From Antrodiella citrinella (Eukaryota > Basidiomycota > Agaricomycetes > Polyporales > Steccherinaceae): a stretch of 64,000 nucleotides of DNA. Below, one piece after another: positions 28,251 to 40,400 of this stretch (the first letter of the stretch is position 1; every line of letters begins with the position of its first letter). The notes under the pieces are model-generated. The model was given only the letters and a program-made list of their open reading frames with translations. It did not search any database and was not told the origin of the DNA. Position numbers and translations under genes: made by a program. The DNA is taken from assembly GCA_004802725.1 (NCBI GenBank), contig SGPM01000036.1, positions 1,371 through 65,370 on the forward strand. The letters are read 5' to 3'.

Positions 28251-28468
28251 TTCACCAGAGCATTATCCAGAAGAAAAAGTAGTGTTGGTATAGAGTACGG
28301 TCGTATCGCCGGATAGTACAAATTTTGAAGTGGGAGTGATCACAACTCACCACACCCGTTGATTCGGCGTTGAACATTCTTAATTTAGGGCAGGCATTCT
28401 CGCGTACGCGTCCTTACACGTGATCGTTCATCAACAAGATCTTCTTCCCCGATCGCGTCTTTGATTAG

Positions 28469-29331
28469 ATGCAACTTGAAAGTCTACACTCACCAGCAGA
28501 ACCAATCTCGGACTTCAATAGTATGAAAGAAACCCCTCTGATGCCACATTCCAGCTGGGAGGTACTTCATAACCCGGATAATGGCGACGAGTATTTATTC
28601 GACGACACCAAAATTCAAGTTCGACCGCCTCCTAAGTCTCTACACGAGAGGATCTTCCCACTGCGCACACTCGTGTCTTCTGGAATCCCATGCGCTCTAT
28701 GGGGAGAGGATGCAGAGTCGTACACGGACGGTGGGTCACTTTTTCTTTTCGACATTCATATCCTTGTTCCCGACCATCTAGTCGACACCGCCACTGAGTC
28801 CAAGAGCAGTCCCCATCGTATCAACCCAATCCAGAAATTGGAGACGACTACGCTGAATCCCTGTCCGATAGGGCGACTGTGATCTTCCCTTTTCCGAGGG
28901 GCATCCGTCTCAAACATTCAGAAGTTTCCGACGACAAGCCGTATTGGCAGGTCTCTGACGGCCCCGACCCTCAACACATCCTTCTTCTGCCTCAGTCGTG
29001 TTACGGCTTAGATGTGATACCTCTCACCTGCTTTTGGTGTCCTCAACGCGGGTATCGTAGTCCCGAAATATCATACTTTTCTCGAGGGGCTGGTAGGTAT
29101 GTGCCGCCTCTGACCGACATGTATCGGGCAACTCTGAAGCATGCAATGATGCTCGATGAGTTGATTGATGCACGGGTCAAGCCACCCCTGGAAGACGATG
29201 AGCTTAATCCCAACAGGTGGCGCGAGAAGAAGACTCGCTTGTCTCTGCCCATCGAGACAGACTCGGAGATCCTGGGAGAAGAGGGCGATCTGGGCGATTC
29301 TCCTCCCTTTTCCATGATTGGAAACCTGTGA
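28469..29331 (+). pseudogene. Frame-broken fungal gene of unknown function
   Basis: The start gives MQLESLHSPAEPISD, then ERIFPLRTLVSSGIPCALWG and LFLFDIHILVPDHLVDTA in one frame. Near 28820 the similarity moves to another frame (YQPNPEIGDDYAESLSDRAT, then FPRGIRLKHSE and HILLLPQSCYGLDV). Near 29035 it moves again (LNAGIVVPKYHTFLEGLV). I recall a basidiomycete family containing CALWGEDA..., LLLPQSYYGLDV and VPKYHTFLEGLV in one chain, with no assigned activity. No splice sites explain the two shifts. Either this is a recent pseudogene or the draft assembly lost single bases; the first shift lies by a CCCC run. Divergent from the giant gene, with about 220 bp between starts. Confidence 0.55.
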
Positions 29332-30645
<1,314 letters not shown>

Positions 30646-30918
30646 TGATGGGACGTAGTCTGGTTGAAAGGAGGAGGTGGTCGTGGTACAAGGATGAGTG
30701 CCACACTCGGATAGACGCGTAATGTCACATCTTTGACATGCCGGGTCATTCTGTGACTGATCACCGTGTCGGTGTCACGCTTCGCGTTTATGACTGCTCT
30801 TGACCCGACACCACCACAGTCACCCATACTGATCAGAGAACAGCTATTCCGGTTTATTTGCCGTATTGGCCCTTTGAACGTCGCAGTTCCAGCCTTTTCC
30901 GATCCAATTTGAATCACC
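30646..30918. promoter_or_regulatory. Shared RBX1/TBCC divergent promoter region
   Basis: 273 bp between two start codons facing away from each other, so both promoters must lie here or overlap. No motif was singled out. Confidence 0.5.
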
Positions 30919-32132
30919 ATGGCCGACACAAACCGCAGTCTCATCGAAGAGTTCTATGCCTCCTTCAACGCGTCTCGAACTGGTCCGCTCAGGTTCTCTT
31001 CTCAGCGTTTTGAAGAACCCTGAACGACCGCCAAACATCTCGCAGACATCGCCTCTCGTTTGGAGGTGATCGGGACAGCCGTTTCCAAGTCCACGGAGAT
31101 CCTGGACCAACTGGCAGTAGATGTCTCCAAATTGCGCAAGGAGCTCGCGGATGCCACCAGTTTCCTGCCGTCTTATGACCAGAGGCAGTATGAATTGGTG
31201 AGCGAGTATTCGAACGATCAGAACCGCATCAGTGACTCACATGTGTGTCGTAGCAAGTGAAGTCCTTCGAGCACTCGCTGGAACAACTCCGAGTGTCTGC
31301 GGCTCCGAAGCCGAAATTTGCCTTCAAACGGAAAGCAGCAACGCCTGCCACCAATCAAACAGTCTCAGATGCCAAGAAACCTGGTCCTGCGACTGCAGAT
31401 CTCCCGTCAACCGCCTCTACGATCGCCAGTAACGCGCGTGCCCTTTCAAATCACACTGGGCAATACCTCACGTCTTCATCTCTCCCCGTGTCTTCTTCGA
31501 CTGCAGGGTCGGAGCTGACGATCTCGGATATCGATCACTGTATCGTCGACCTCGTATCGAACCAAGGGGAAGGCTCCAACGCGATCACCGCCGTACATGT
31601 GAAGAACGTGAAGCGCAGCGTGCTTCTGTTGCCCAGCATGTCTGGCAGCGCGATTTTGCACGATGTCGAGAACACCGTGCTTGCCATTGGGTGCCATCAG
31701 GTACATTTGCTCTGATTTGAATCTTCAATTTGTGTTGATCTGGTCATGTGCGCACAGTTTCGGATGCACACATCGTCGCATGTCGATGTATACCTCTCCA
31801 TCCCGTCCAATCCTATCATTGAGCATTGTACCCATATCAGGTTCACACGGTATCCTACGCACCTCGCCACATCCGACAGCACCGCCGAGGTCAGTCGCAA
31901 TTCACTTTCTCATCAACGATTGTTTATTAACCCTGCTGTTGGTATCTGGTTTCAGGCGTCGAGCACACATCTTTCCGTCCAAGACTTCTCTCACATCCGC
32001 GCTACTCCCTCTCCGAATTGGAAACCGCTACCGGAGGAGGCAGCGATAGCAGAAAAGACTTGGCCACGAGCACTGCTTCGAGGCGATGATGATGTGGAAA
32101 GTGTTTTGAAGCGTCTGCTGCCTCCAATCTAG
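30919..32132 (+). CDS. Tubulin-folding cofactor C (TBCC)
   Basis: Cofactor C acts in the tubulin heterodimer assembly supercomplex and as a GTPase activator for beta-tubulin, in the cytosol. Start MADTNRSLIEEFYASF. A helical N-terminal segment follows (LADIASRLEVIG, LDQLAVDVSKLRKELADATS, FLPSYDQRQYEL), then a Ser/Thr/Pro linker, then the C-CAP/cofactor C beta-helix: SNQGEGSNAITAVHVKNVKR, SVLLLPSMSGSAILHDVENT and QFRMHTSSHVDVYL with the conserved Arg of the catalytic QxR-like position. The end is DVESVLKRLLPPI. Between exon 1 and LADIASRL (30985-31045) the frame is not continuous and I could not find a clean intron, so an assembly error or an unusual splice is likely there. Confidence 0.88.
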
Positions 32133-32667
32133 GCGCGATGCTTCTTTTCTTCCCGGACCCTAGCGACCTTGTTTTTATGCAGTTTTGTGACGGTAGATGT
32201 GTATCTATTATCCTGCATATGAACACCTGATTGTCATCTCCCTACTTGACACTCAGTCTATGAGGGCCTGTTCGTCTGTTCAGGAAAACGTCTGTTCGAA
32301 GCATACATTGCACAGGATCTGTTCAGAACTCTTGCGTTCGAGACAATGGAAGATCTGCGGTTGCTATGTATGATTTCGCTTGGCTACCTGGAGCCTGGAG
32401 GCTGAGGCTGACATACGGGCAGTGGGTTGCCGTCACGGCCTACAATAGCCCACACAACGTGTTCAATGTACATATTATGCGGTTCGGGGATATAGTGATA
32501 GCTTGTCCTCTTCGCGGGTTTCCTCCCTCCCACACAAGCTCGTTGAGCTTTTCACGACGTTCGACACCAAATCACCCGCCAGGCCTTGACACAAGTTTCT
32601 AGCACCCGGACGCAGTTCAGGAGGTCCCAGTTCATCGGGTAATCCGCTCATTACTATTACTATTAGA
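32133..32667. other. Intergenic, no gene seen
   Basis: 535 bp between TBCC and the Cys-rich protein gene. Nothing recognised. Confidence 0.5.
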
Positions 32668-33200
32668 ATGGCAGATGCATTCGCTGAGCTTTGCGGGATA
32701 TGTTGTACGTTTTTTCTCCGACAACAATGCCATGCCGCACAATAACGCAACCTCTTGCGCTTATTAGGTATCTGCTGCTCAAGTTCTCTGAGCATATTCT
32801 GCATGCAAAGTATGTGCCCACTCCCAATCTGTCTCTCAAATGCAATGCCTGATGGTTCTTCGTAGAGGGTTGTGGTGGCAGCGGGAGTTGCTGGTGCTGC
32901 AAATACAAATTTGACGACGACGCCTTTTTGAAAGAAGAGCTGCGGTTACAACAGGTGGAAGAAGACAGGCATCTGTCAGAGGCAACGCGGCAGAGCAGAG
33001 GAATAGCAGGAGCAGAAGTGGGACATGGTGATGATGAAGAGGGAGGGAGTGCCAAGTCGGGGGCGAGGAGGAAGTCCAAGCACGGTGCGGCGCATGAAGG
33101 GCATCGAAGTATGTCTCAGTCCAAATTGCAACCGGAAGCACGGCCAGCTATGGTGGTTCCTCCGAAGCAGTCACCGGAGCAGGCTCTTGGAAAGGATTGA
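32668..33200 (+). CDS. Small Cys-rich protein with CC motifs
   Basis: Predicted about 135 residues in three exons. Exon 1 (MADAFAELCGIC) ends in a split Cys codon; the next exon gives ICCSSSLSIFCMQ, and exon 3 starts KGCGGSGSCWCCKYKF. Donors gtacgt and gtatgt and acceptors ttag and gtag support this model. The first 45 residues hold eleven Cys in CC and CxC pairs, followed by FDDDAFLKEELRLQQVEED and a charged, disordered, Lys/Arg/Ser-rich tail. There is no signal peptide. I recall similar short basidiomycete proteins starting M-x-DAF with CxxC clusters and an F(N/D)xDxF block. Cysteines could be acylated for membrane attachment or bind metal. The function is unknown. Confidence 0.65.
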
Positions 33201-33720
33201 ATTGTGTTTATATTTCGGTACGTCCTTGGGCTCGCCAACGTCGAACATAGAGTGGAAGTACTGACAATGTAAGCATATTACTTTAGTTGGAATGCTGCGC
33301 ATTCACTTCAGGTTTCTCAATGGCACATTATCGATGGACAGTTTGCCCCACGTTGCGGGTCCGTATTTGAGACCAATTCGACACAGCTACGTTCTCCGTC
33401 GCTAGGGTGTGAGGCTGGAAATGTGCTCTTCCGGAAGGTTTTGATGCAAGCCATATTGCGTCATGAAGGGGGGGTATCCCTAGATATTGGCATTTTGAAG
33501 TCGGGGAGAAGCACGCCGCGACGACACGCGTGCAACACGTGAAATATGTCCCGAGAATGGTAGAGAACAACGTTTCTTGAAAGTCGCGTACAATACACAA
33601 TCCATCAGAGTCTATAATCAACGAAACGACATGGCCATGTCTACAGTAGTGTCAGACCAGCAGTGATGAAGACAAGTTCGCGTACTCACCTGGAACCATG
33701 CACTTATATCCTGCAGCCAC
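33201..33720. other. Intergenic, no gene seen
   Basis: About 520 bp between the Cys-rich gene and the OST4 stop codon. Contains only short unconvincing frames. Confidence 0.45.
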
Positions 33721-33855
33721 TCAACGCTTCACAGACGCAACAGGTGTGCCCATGTGCTTGACGTTCACTGCGACGAAGTGGTATGCCACGACAGTGAACA
33801 TGGCGAATACGCCCAGGGTGTTGGCAAGTGAGTAGAGCGTGGCGTGGCTGATCAT
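33721..33855 (-). CDS. OST4: Oligosaccharyltransferase 4-kDa subunit OST4
   Basis: A 44-residue single-exon gene. OST4 is a single-span endoplasmic reticulum membrane protein that holds Ost3/Ost6 to Stt3 in the N-glycosylation complex. The product begins MISHATLYSLANTLGVFAMF and continues TVVAYHFVAVNVKH, then ends VASVKR. This matches the family pattern MI(S/T)D..L...AN.LG followed by a hydrophobic helix and YH..AVN. The start is fixed by the MIS motif. Yeast Ost4 is 36 residues, so this has a slightly longer cytosolic tail. It lies head to head with QCR8, 345 bp apart. Confidence 0.88.
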   Translation of the reverse strand: MISHATLYSLANTLGVFAMFTVVAYHFVAVNVKHMGTPVASVKR

Positions 33856-34200
33856 TTCGGAGAAGGGTTGCGAGCCTAAAGTCGATTCATTTCAGCAAAA
33901 GGTACATCAACATGAATAGCGCACTCACTGTGGTGTCAAACGAATGTGCTGTATCAAGGGAATTTTGGACTTTTCGTCCTTGATGGTTGTGGAATGACTT
34001 GCAAGACCTTGACGGACGAACTGCGCGACCTCCACGTCCGCGAGATCTCCTGCCCGATCGCCTCTCGGCCAGCTCCGGGACCGTCGGAACACAAGCGCCC
34101 GCTCCTCCCCATTCGGAGTCCAACGAGTCAACGACGTCTGCGTTTTCCTTCTCAAATAAACCACATCTCCTTCTACATTATCTGTTTTCGTTGAGCGAAG
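33856..34200. promoter_or_regulatory. Shared OST4/QCR8 divergent promoter region
   Basis: 345 bp between two start codons facing away from each other. It carries both 5' leaders. A leader intron for either gene cannot be excluded. Confidence 0.5.
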
Positions 34201-34799
34201 ATGAGGCCGACCGCTGTTGTGCGTAGTGAAATGCCCGGACGTGAGTGGTTCCTGCTGAATGTTGTGAATGCGTTGTTGACTTGGGGAATTTGTTTGCAGC
34301 CAAGGTCTACGTGAGTTATGGTTCCTGCACGTTGCGGGGCAGTGCTGCTGGTCAGGAGAAGTTATTGACAAATAGATGTCACTGTAGAACCTCTGGTGGG
34401 GTGACCGCGGTGTAGCGAAGCAGAAGGGCATCATCCAATACAGTGCGTGCTTCACATCATATATCCTTCTACGCATACTCACTACTACTGTACTGTGTCT
34501 TACAATGTATCAGGTATCTCCCCTGTGCGTCAACGCGCGACACACAACATGTTCCGTGGCTATCTCTTCAACGGGTTCACCCGTCTCTCCGCCCACGTAG
34601 GATACTGGATCATCCCCTTCGCTGTCGGTACGTACCTGATCTCCGTTTTTGCATCATCTCTCTCCGCCACTTACTGTTTTTGTGGGCTGACGAACCATTC
34701 CAGGCTACGGGACCTACACCTGGGCCAAGAAGTACGACACATGGCAGAACAGCAAGGCTGCTCACGTCGCCGGACACGTAGCCCATTGAACTTCGATTA
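34201..34799 (+). CDS. QCR8: Cytochrome bc1 complex subunit 8 (QCR8)
   Basis: Single-span subunit of mitochondrial respiratory complex III, close to cytochrome b and the quinone sites. About 100 residues in five exons: MRPTAVVRSEMPG, PKVY, LWWGDRGVAKQKGIIQY, ISPVRQRATHNMFRGYLFNG and FTRLSAHVGYWIIPFAVGYG, then TYTWAKKYDTWQNSKAAH to AGHVAH. The GDRG..KQKG..QY..SP.RQ block and the WKK-type C-terminus are typical of QCR8. All four introns have normal ends. Confidence 0.93.
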
Positions 34800-35254
34800 G
34801 CTCATCGTCATTACCTAGATGTGTTCTTCCTTGCTGCAAATGTGATTTGACCCAGACCACGGTTACATGCAATTTCCACAACGTGACATATGTTCCTCGA
34901 GCTGTCGATGTCAGGAAAGTACAGGTGACCGTCTAGCGTTGGTGACAACATCGCCAGAGCCTAGAGGTTGGTAAGCACGATCCGCAGCTCATATTCCATT
35001 AACTCGGAGCAAAATTCTGCGGACGGCGGCCACACTCTATCCCGTAGGACGTGCACAACAGGCATTCACCGATTAGTCGGGATTTTGAATTTGGCGGATT
35101 GCCCGAGGTCATCCTGTATATACATCTCTACTCTTGCCGGATACCATCAGTGGCCACCTCACCGAGCCCACTCTGCTCCGGAATTCACTGATGTCCGCGG
35201 CTACCACGATTGTTTTTTGCATAAAGTGATGTGTTTATGTAACGGTCTTCTGGT
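34800..35254. other. Intergenic, no gene seen
   Basis: 455 bp between QCR8 and the second aldo/keto reductase duplication. Nothing recognised. Confidence 0.5.
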
Positions 35255-36880
35255 GCCGCGAACATCAGTAATGGTCCTCTCGCTCGCGGCACTCGACGCG
35301 TATACATCATCGTGCATGGTGCCGAGCATGATCTGCTGTATAAAGAGTGGGTACGAGCCTTCGAGACAGCATTCGTCTCGACCAGCCTGATCTACTCGAT
35401 TTTGGACCTTCACCGATAATCCTACTACCCAAGTTATACCTCTGCAAGAATGCCTCCTCAGCTCCCCGTACGCAAGATTGGCAATGATCTGGTGTCTGCC
35501 ATCGGCTGGGGCGCGATGGGCATATCTTCCGCCTACTCGAAACCTGGTCCCGACGAGGAGCGACTCAAGGTTTGCACTCGTGTTTGCCCTTCATTTGGTC
35601 CGATGCTCACGAAGTCCTGCCCCACAGGTCATCGATGCCGTGTACGAGCAAGGCTGCACCTTGTGGGATACTGCAGATGCTTACGGTGACAGCGAAGACC
35701 TCCTCGGTGCCTGGTAAGTATAGTCTCTTCTGTTTCCTGTGCCTTTGATGTGTGGATTTGGGACTGATAACCAGTGGCGACGACAGGTTCAAACGTACAG
35801 GCAAACGTTCGGAGATTTTCCTGGCCAGCAAGTTTGGTTTCTTCCCTTCGCCAGACCGCATCATCAACGGTGATCCTGAATATACTCGCGAGGCCATAGA
35901 CAAGAGCTTGAGAAGGCTCGGTGTCGACCAGATCGATTTATATTACTTGCACAGGTACGCCTTTCGTCTGTCTCCATAGAAAAAGTACATCGCTCATAGT
36001 AATGATAGACCTGATCCAACAGTTCCCATCGAGCTTACCGTCGGTGCCATGTCAGAAGCCGTCAAGTAAGCCCGCACCCTCCCCAAAACCGATGGACATC
36101 TCTTAACTTCTGACGACCACAGAGCAGGCAAGATCAGATATATCGGCTTGTCTGAATGCTCCGCTTCGACCCTCCGACGTGCACATGCCATCCACCCCAT
36201 CAGCGCTGTTCAGATCGAGTACTCTCCCTTCGCACTCGACGTCGAGAGCGAGCAGATCGGGTTACTCAAGGTCGCGCGAGAACTTGGGATCACGATCGTG
36301 GCGTACTCGCCTTTGGGACGCGGTATCCTCACGGGACAATACGTGCGTGCCTTCGTCGTCTCATTGATCTCAAAACGTTGACTTAAAGTGATTTGTTTTG
36401 TAGAAAGGTCCTGAGGATTTCGAGGAGACAGATTTCCGCCGCGCGCTCCAGAGTTACTCCGCCGAGAACTTCCCCAACATCCTCAACCTCGCTGCTGAGC
36501 TGAAGCAGATCGGCGAAAAGCACGACGCGACGGCGGGACAGGTTGCTCTTGCATGGCTGCTCGCGCAGGGCGAGGATATCATCCCGATCCCGGGCACCAG
36601 TAAAGTCAAGGTTCGTCTGGATTTCATTCCTGACATGAAGAGGACGAATTCATGATTTTCAATTGCTTGCAGTACCTCACGGAGAACCTCGGCGCACTCA
36701 AGGTCAAACTCACTTCGGACGATATCACAGCGGTGCGCAAAGGTGCAGAGGTGGCCGACAAGACCCACGGAGACAGATACCCCGCTCAGTTCATGAAATT
36801 CGCCTACGCGAACACGCCTCCTCTCTAATGTAGAGGTCGATATTCCCTGTATTCCCATGAAGTTCGTGTACCAAATTGCC
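35255..36880 (+). repeat. Inverted segmental duplication, copy 2 (aldo/keto reductase)
   Basis: Counterpart of 595-2210 in opposite orientation, about 33 kb away. Coding sequence, introns and flanks align. Copy 2 upstream sequence diverges around 35255, and the 3' flank similarity fades soon after the stop. Confidence 0.8.
35450..36828 (+). CDS. Aldo/keto reductase, copy 2
   Basis: NAD(P)H-dependent oxidoreductase, paralogue of the gene at 644-2026. The ATG at 35450 gives [20 protein letters not shown]. Exons carry [18 protein letters not shown] (catalytic Asp and Tyr), [10 protein letters not shown] (Lys), [10 protein letters not shown] (His), [64 protein letters not shown] and a C-terminal exon ending FAYANTPPL. 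This copy has the more usual DAYG motif at the active-site Tyr. Intron positions are shared with copy 1. Both copies appear intact. The shared upstream sequence suggests they started with the same promoter. Confidence 0.88.
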
Positions 36881-37455
36881 TGCTAACCTAGTCTACCATA
36901 TACAGACGTTTCATTGAATTGATGCACCGTGAAACGTAGGCTCGTCCCCGTTTGTTTTGGGACCAGGCAAGCATATATCCCAAAACTCACCCACCCTCCT
37001 GCCTTTTTGGGTGAGTTTGCGTTCGACTGGCCACGCGAGTCTACGTAAAACACCTTCTGAGCTCGAAGGATCGAGGAAGCCGTAGTCTCACAGCCACCAC
37101 CCAACATGATTGTATGGCGGAAACGACCTGGAATTCAAGGATCATAGTGGACAACAAGAGCTTTTATATAACAGACGAGACCGCAGGAGATATATGTAGA
37201 AGAAAGAGAAAGAAAGAGATAAAAAGAGATCGTTCAGCCCTTACGAGGATATAACAATACAAAAAATAGCAAAGCATATGTATGAAGAGAAGACAAAGGG
37301 AGATGGAGACACGAGAGGGAGAGATGATCGCAGTCGGGCGTAGAGAGACCAATGAGATGGAACGAAGAAGGACGAAAAAGACAAGATACAATCCAGATTT
37401 TAGCGTAAGAAGAACGAAGAACGTCAGGGGGGATAAGAACGAAGCCGAAAAGAAT
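36881..37455. other. Intergenic with polypurine tract
   Basis: Contains a strongly purine-rich stretch at about 37195-37420 on the plus strand (GAGAAAGAAAGAGAT-like). This would be a polypyrimidine tract in the 3' untranslated region of SNF5 on the minus strand. No gene seen. Confidence 0.5.
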
Positions 37456-40400
37456 CTATGCAGTTTCGCCTGAGATGCGCTGGTTCACTTTCTGACGGTG
37501 CTGGCGGTTTTTCAGATGTACTTCGTAGTTTTGCAAAGACTCGCCAGGGCCAGGGGTATACAGCTACAACATACAGGTAATCAGCAACCGAAACCTAAAG
37601 AAGGTGTGGTGTACAACTCACCTTGCCAGGACAGTCCAAACATTTGATACGCCACTCCGGCGTTGGACTCGTAGCGACCTTTCTGAGGATCACTTCGAAT
37701 TTATCATCGGGATACCGCGCCTGCATAGCGGCCATGGCATCTTTCAACCACTGCGGGACTACCTGAGCCTGGCAGAAGTCAATATTTGATGAGCGTGTGG
37801 ACAACTACCTGAAACAGTAAAAATCACATACCGCAGATGTTACCGACACTGACGAAGACGAAGCTTGGGTTCGAATAGCGGGTGGGGCAGATGAAGACGT
37901 TCGTCCGCGCCTTTCGCTGAGGACGAAGATGATGTGTCCTCCGGTTCTTGCGCAGCAGGGGCAGGTGGCGCCGACTTGGCAGAGTGGTTGTTGTTGACAC
38001 CATTCGCCTTGACGCGTTGCGCGAGAGGCGGCTCTGATGCACTAGAGCTCGACGACGCAGGAGACACGGCACGTTCCGGGAGCTCATCAGCCCCGTTCGT
38101 GTTCTTAGCTTCAGCCCAGACTTCGGCTTTGACCTTTGGCGTTTCAGGTTCCACAGTGGCCGCTTTCGAAGACGGCGGGTCCACTTGCGCAGCCTGAGGC
38201 CGCTTCTTCCTGGACGCAGCCACCTTCGCTTGCTCTTCTTGATCTTTCAAGCCCTGGTGGAACTCCAGCGTCGAGTTGTAGACCACAGGCCGCGGTCTCC
38301 GATGTCGGTGCCAGAACTTGCCTATCACATCGAGTCAGTTCAAGTTCAAAAACACAGATCAGGTGTAGAAATATACCACAAGTACCACACTGACTCTTAT
38401 CCCCCAACGGGCCCTTCCGCCTCCCAATAGCAATACTCTCCGGGCACCCGCAATTCGAACAATGCCACACCCCATCAATGTAATTCGCATGCTGCCCGTC
38501 CGCGTACTCCTTCTCCTTCGCCTCCCGCTCGAGCTCTCGCGCCCGCTTCGTCGTCAGCACGACGCGCGCACCGCGATTCTCCGGGTTTGCGTTGGAAGTG
38601 GGAGCAGGCGTATCGCCTTCAATGGGAGGCATGAGCGTGGACGCGTCGGCGGCGGTGGATGGTGTGGGTGCTTTGACGTGCGCGCGGGGACGCAGTACGT
38701 GAGGCGGGTAAGACGGCGCTGTGAACAGACCCTTTGGTTTCCTCTCTTTTGGCGCAGCAACAACAGTAGGCGCAAGAGGTACAGGGGCAGCAGCAGGGAT
38801 GACCATCGTACCATTGTCCGAAGCGATGATATTCGCAATGTTGACCGAAGCGGCAGCAGCAGCGGCACGCTTCGACGTTGGTGCCGCCGCAGCGTTGACG
38901 AGAGCCATCGTCGCAGCGTCGATCTCTGGGAATCCAATTGCTGGTGTGCGGAGTGTCTTTGGTGGTTCGCGGTCTGGCAGGGCGACGCCTCGTCGTCCAC
39001 GTGTTGTCTTCCTTCGTCTGCGGTTGAGCTCCTTCTCGCGTTCGCGTTCGTTCCTCTCGATCTCGCTTTCGCTGAGGTAGTTCAGAAGGGGTGTGAACGC
39101 GCCGACTTGGTCCATGGACCGAGCGCCGGTGGAGAGGGAAGGAAGAAGGGACATGCGCAGGTCGTCATCTTGCAAGACGGACCCGTCCGAGGGGTGTCCG
39201 ACCAAGAAGAGGGACTTCTGGAAGATCTGGACTTGCTCACGGATACAATGTGCGATGGCCGTCCTGGACGTAAATGTCAGCACAGAGGACGCAGAAAGTA
39301 GGAGAAAGAAACACGCACTTGAACTCGCCAGCCAATCCCAATTCATTCGCGTACACCTCCGCAAACCGCTCAGGCGACGGGTCGTTGTTATCCAGATCCC
39401 ACTCGAACTGATCTTCCAATTTGACAGACCCAACAATGATGTCCAACTGCACCGCAAAGACCCAACAATCAGTCAACGACTCAACCGAAAAAAACACGAC
39501 AACGCACCTTAATGAGGATCCTCATCTCTTCCTGCATCTGACTCTCATCCTCCTCCAAATCCTCCACCCTCACCGGCGCATCGACGTCCGCACTCGGCAC
39601 TGGCGGCGGACCCATCACCACGTCCTCTTCTTTCACGGCATTATGGTTCACCTTCCTCCTCTTCCGCCCGCTTTCTGCCGCAGGCGGCGGCGCAGGTTTC
39701 TTCAACCTCGCATACACCCCACTCCTCACGTCCTTCCGCCATCTATCCCACCACCTCACCTCGTTCTCGTCTTCGATCTCTCCCGCCACGGTGACGTCGT
39801 TCTCGAGGCCGGCGGAGGGTGAAAGGACACCGCCGTCCGAGTCGAACGTAGCGGAGTGCGCTTTGTAGTCGGAGAGCTGATCTTGGATGGCTTTGGTGAT
39901 AACGGGGTGGTAGGTCGGCGCGAGGCTGTAGTCGTCTACGATGGATTGGGCAAAGATCTCGGGTGTGACGATCGGATCTGAGGGAGAAGTCAAAATCAGA
40001 AATGAAACATTACGACAAGGGAAGGAGGCAAACGCACCATTGAGGTTCCAGACGAACGTATCGCGCATCTTGTGATGCTCGACTTCGAGCTCGAGGCGGA
40101 TCGGGACGAGCTGCTCCGTCACCAACGCATCGTTCTCTGCAAGCCTCGGTCTGTAAACACACACACAAAATATCAGCCTCCACGCTCGCTCGTCACCATA
40201 AACAAAAAGTAGACTGACAGCTTGAATCCCTCCCTCTTCCCCATCCTCTTCCGCCTCTCCTCCCTTCCAGTCTTGATACCCGTCACACCAAACTTCTCCC
40301 CCCTCTGTCTCTTCACATCCTGCTGCTGCATCTGCTCAAAACCTTTCTCCCACCACCCCCGTCCCCTGACAACACTCTCCCTCACTTCCTCCACCATCCT

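Noticed and set aside
35201..35413. Shared short frames upstream of both aldo/keto reductases as a conserved small gene
   Set aside because: Their similarity is explained by the segmental duplication of upstream DNA; the frames differ in start and contain no protein-like constraint.
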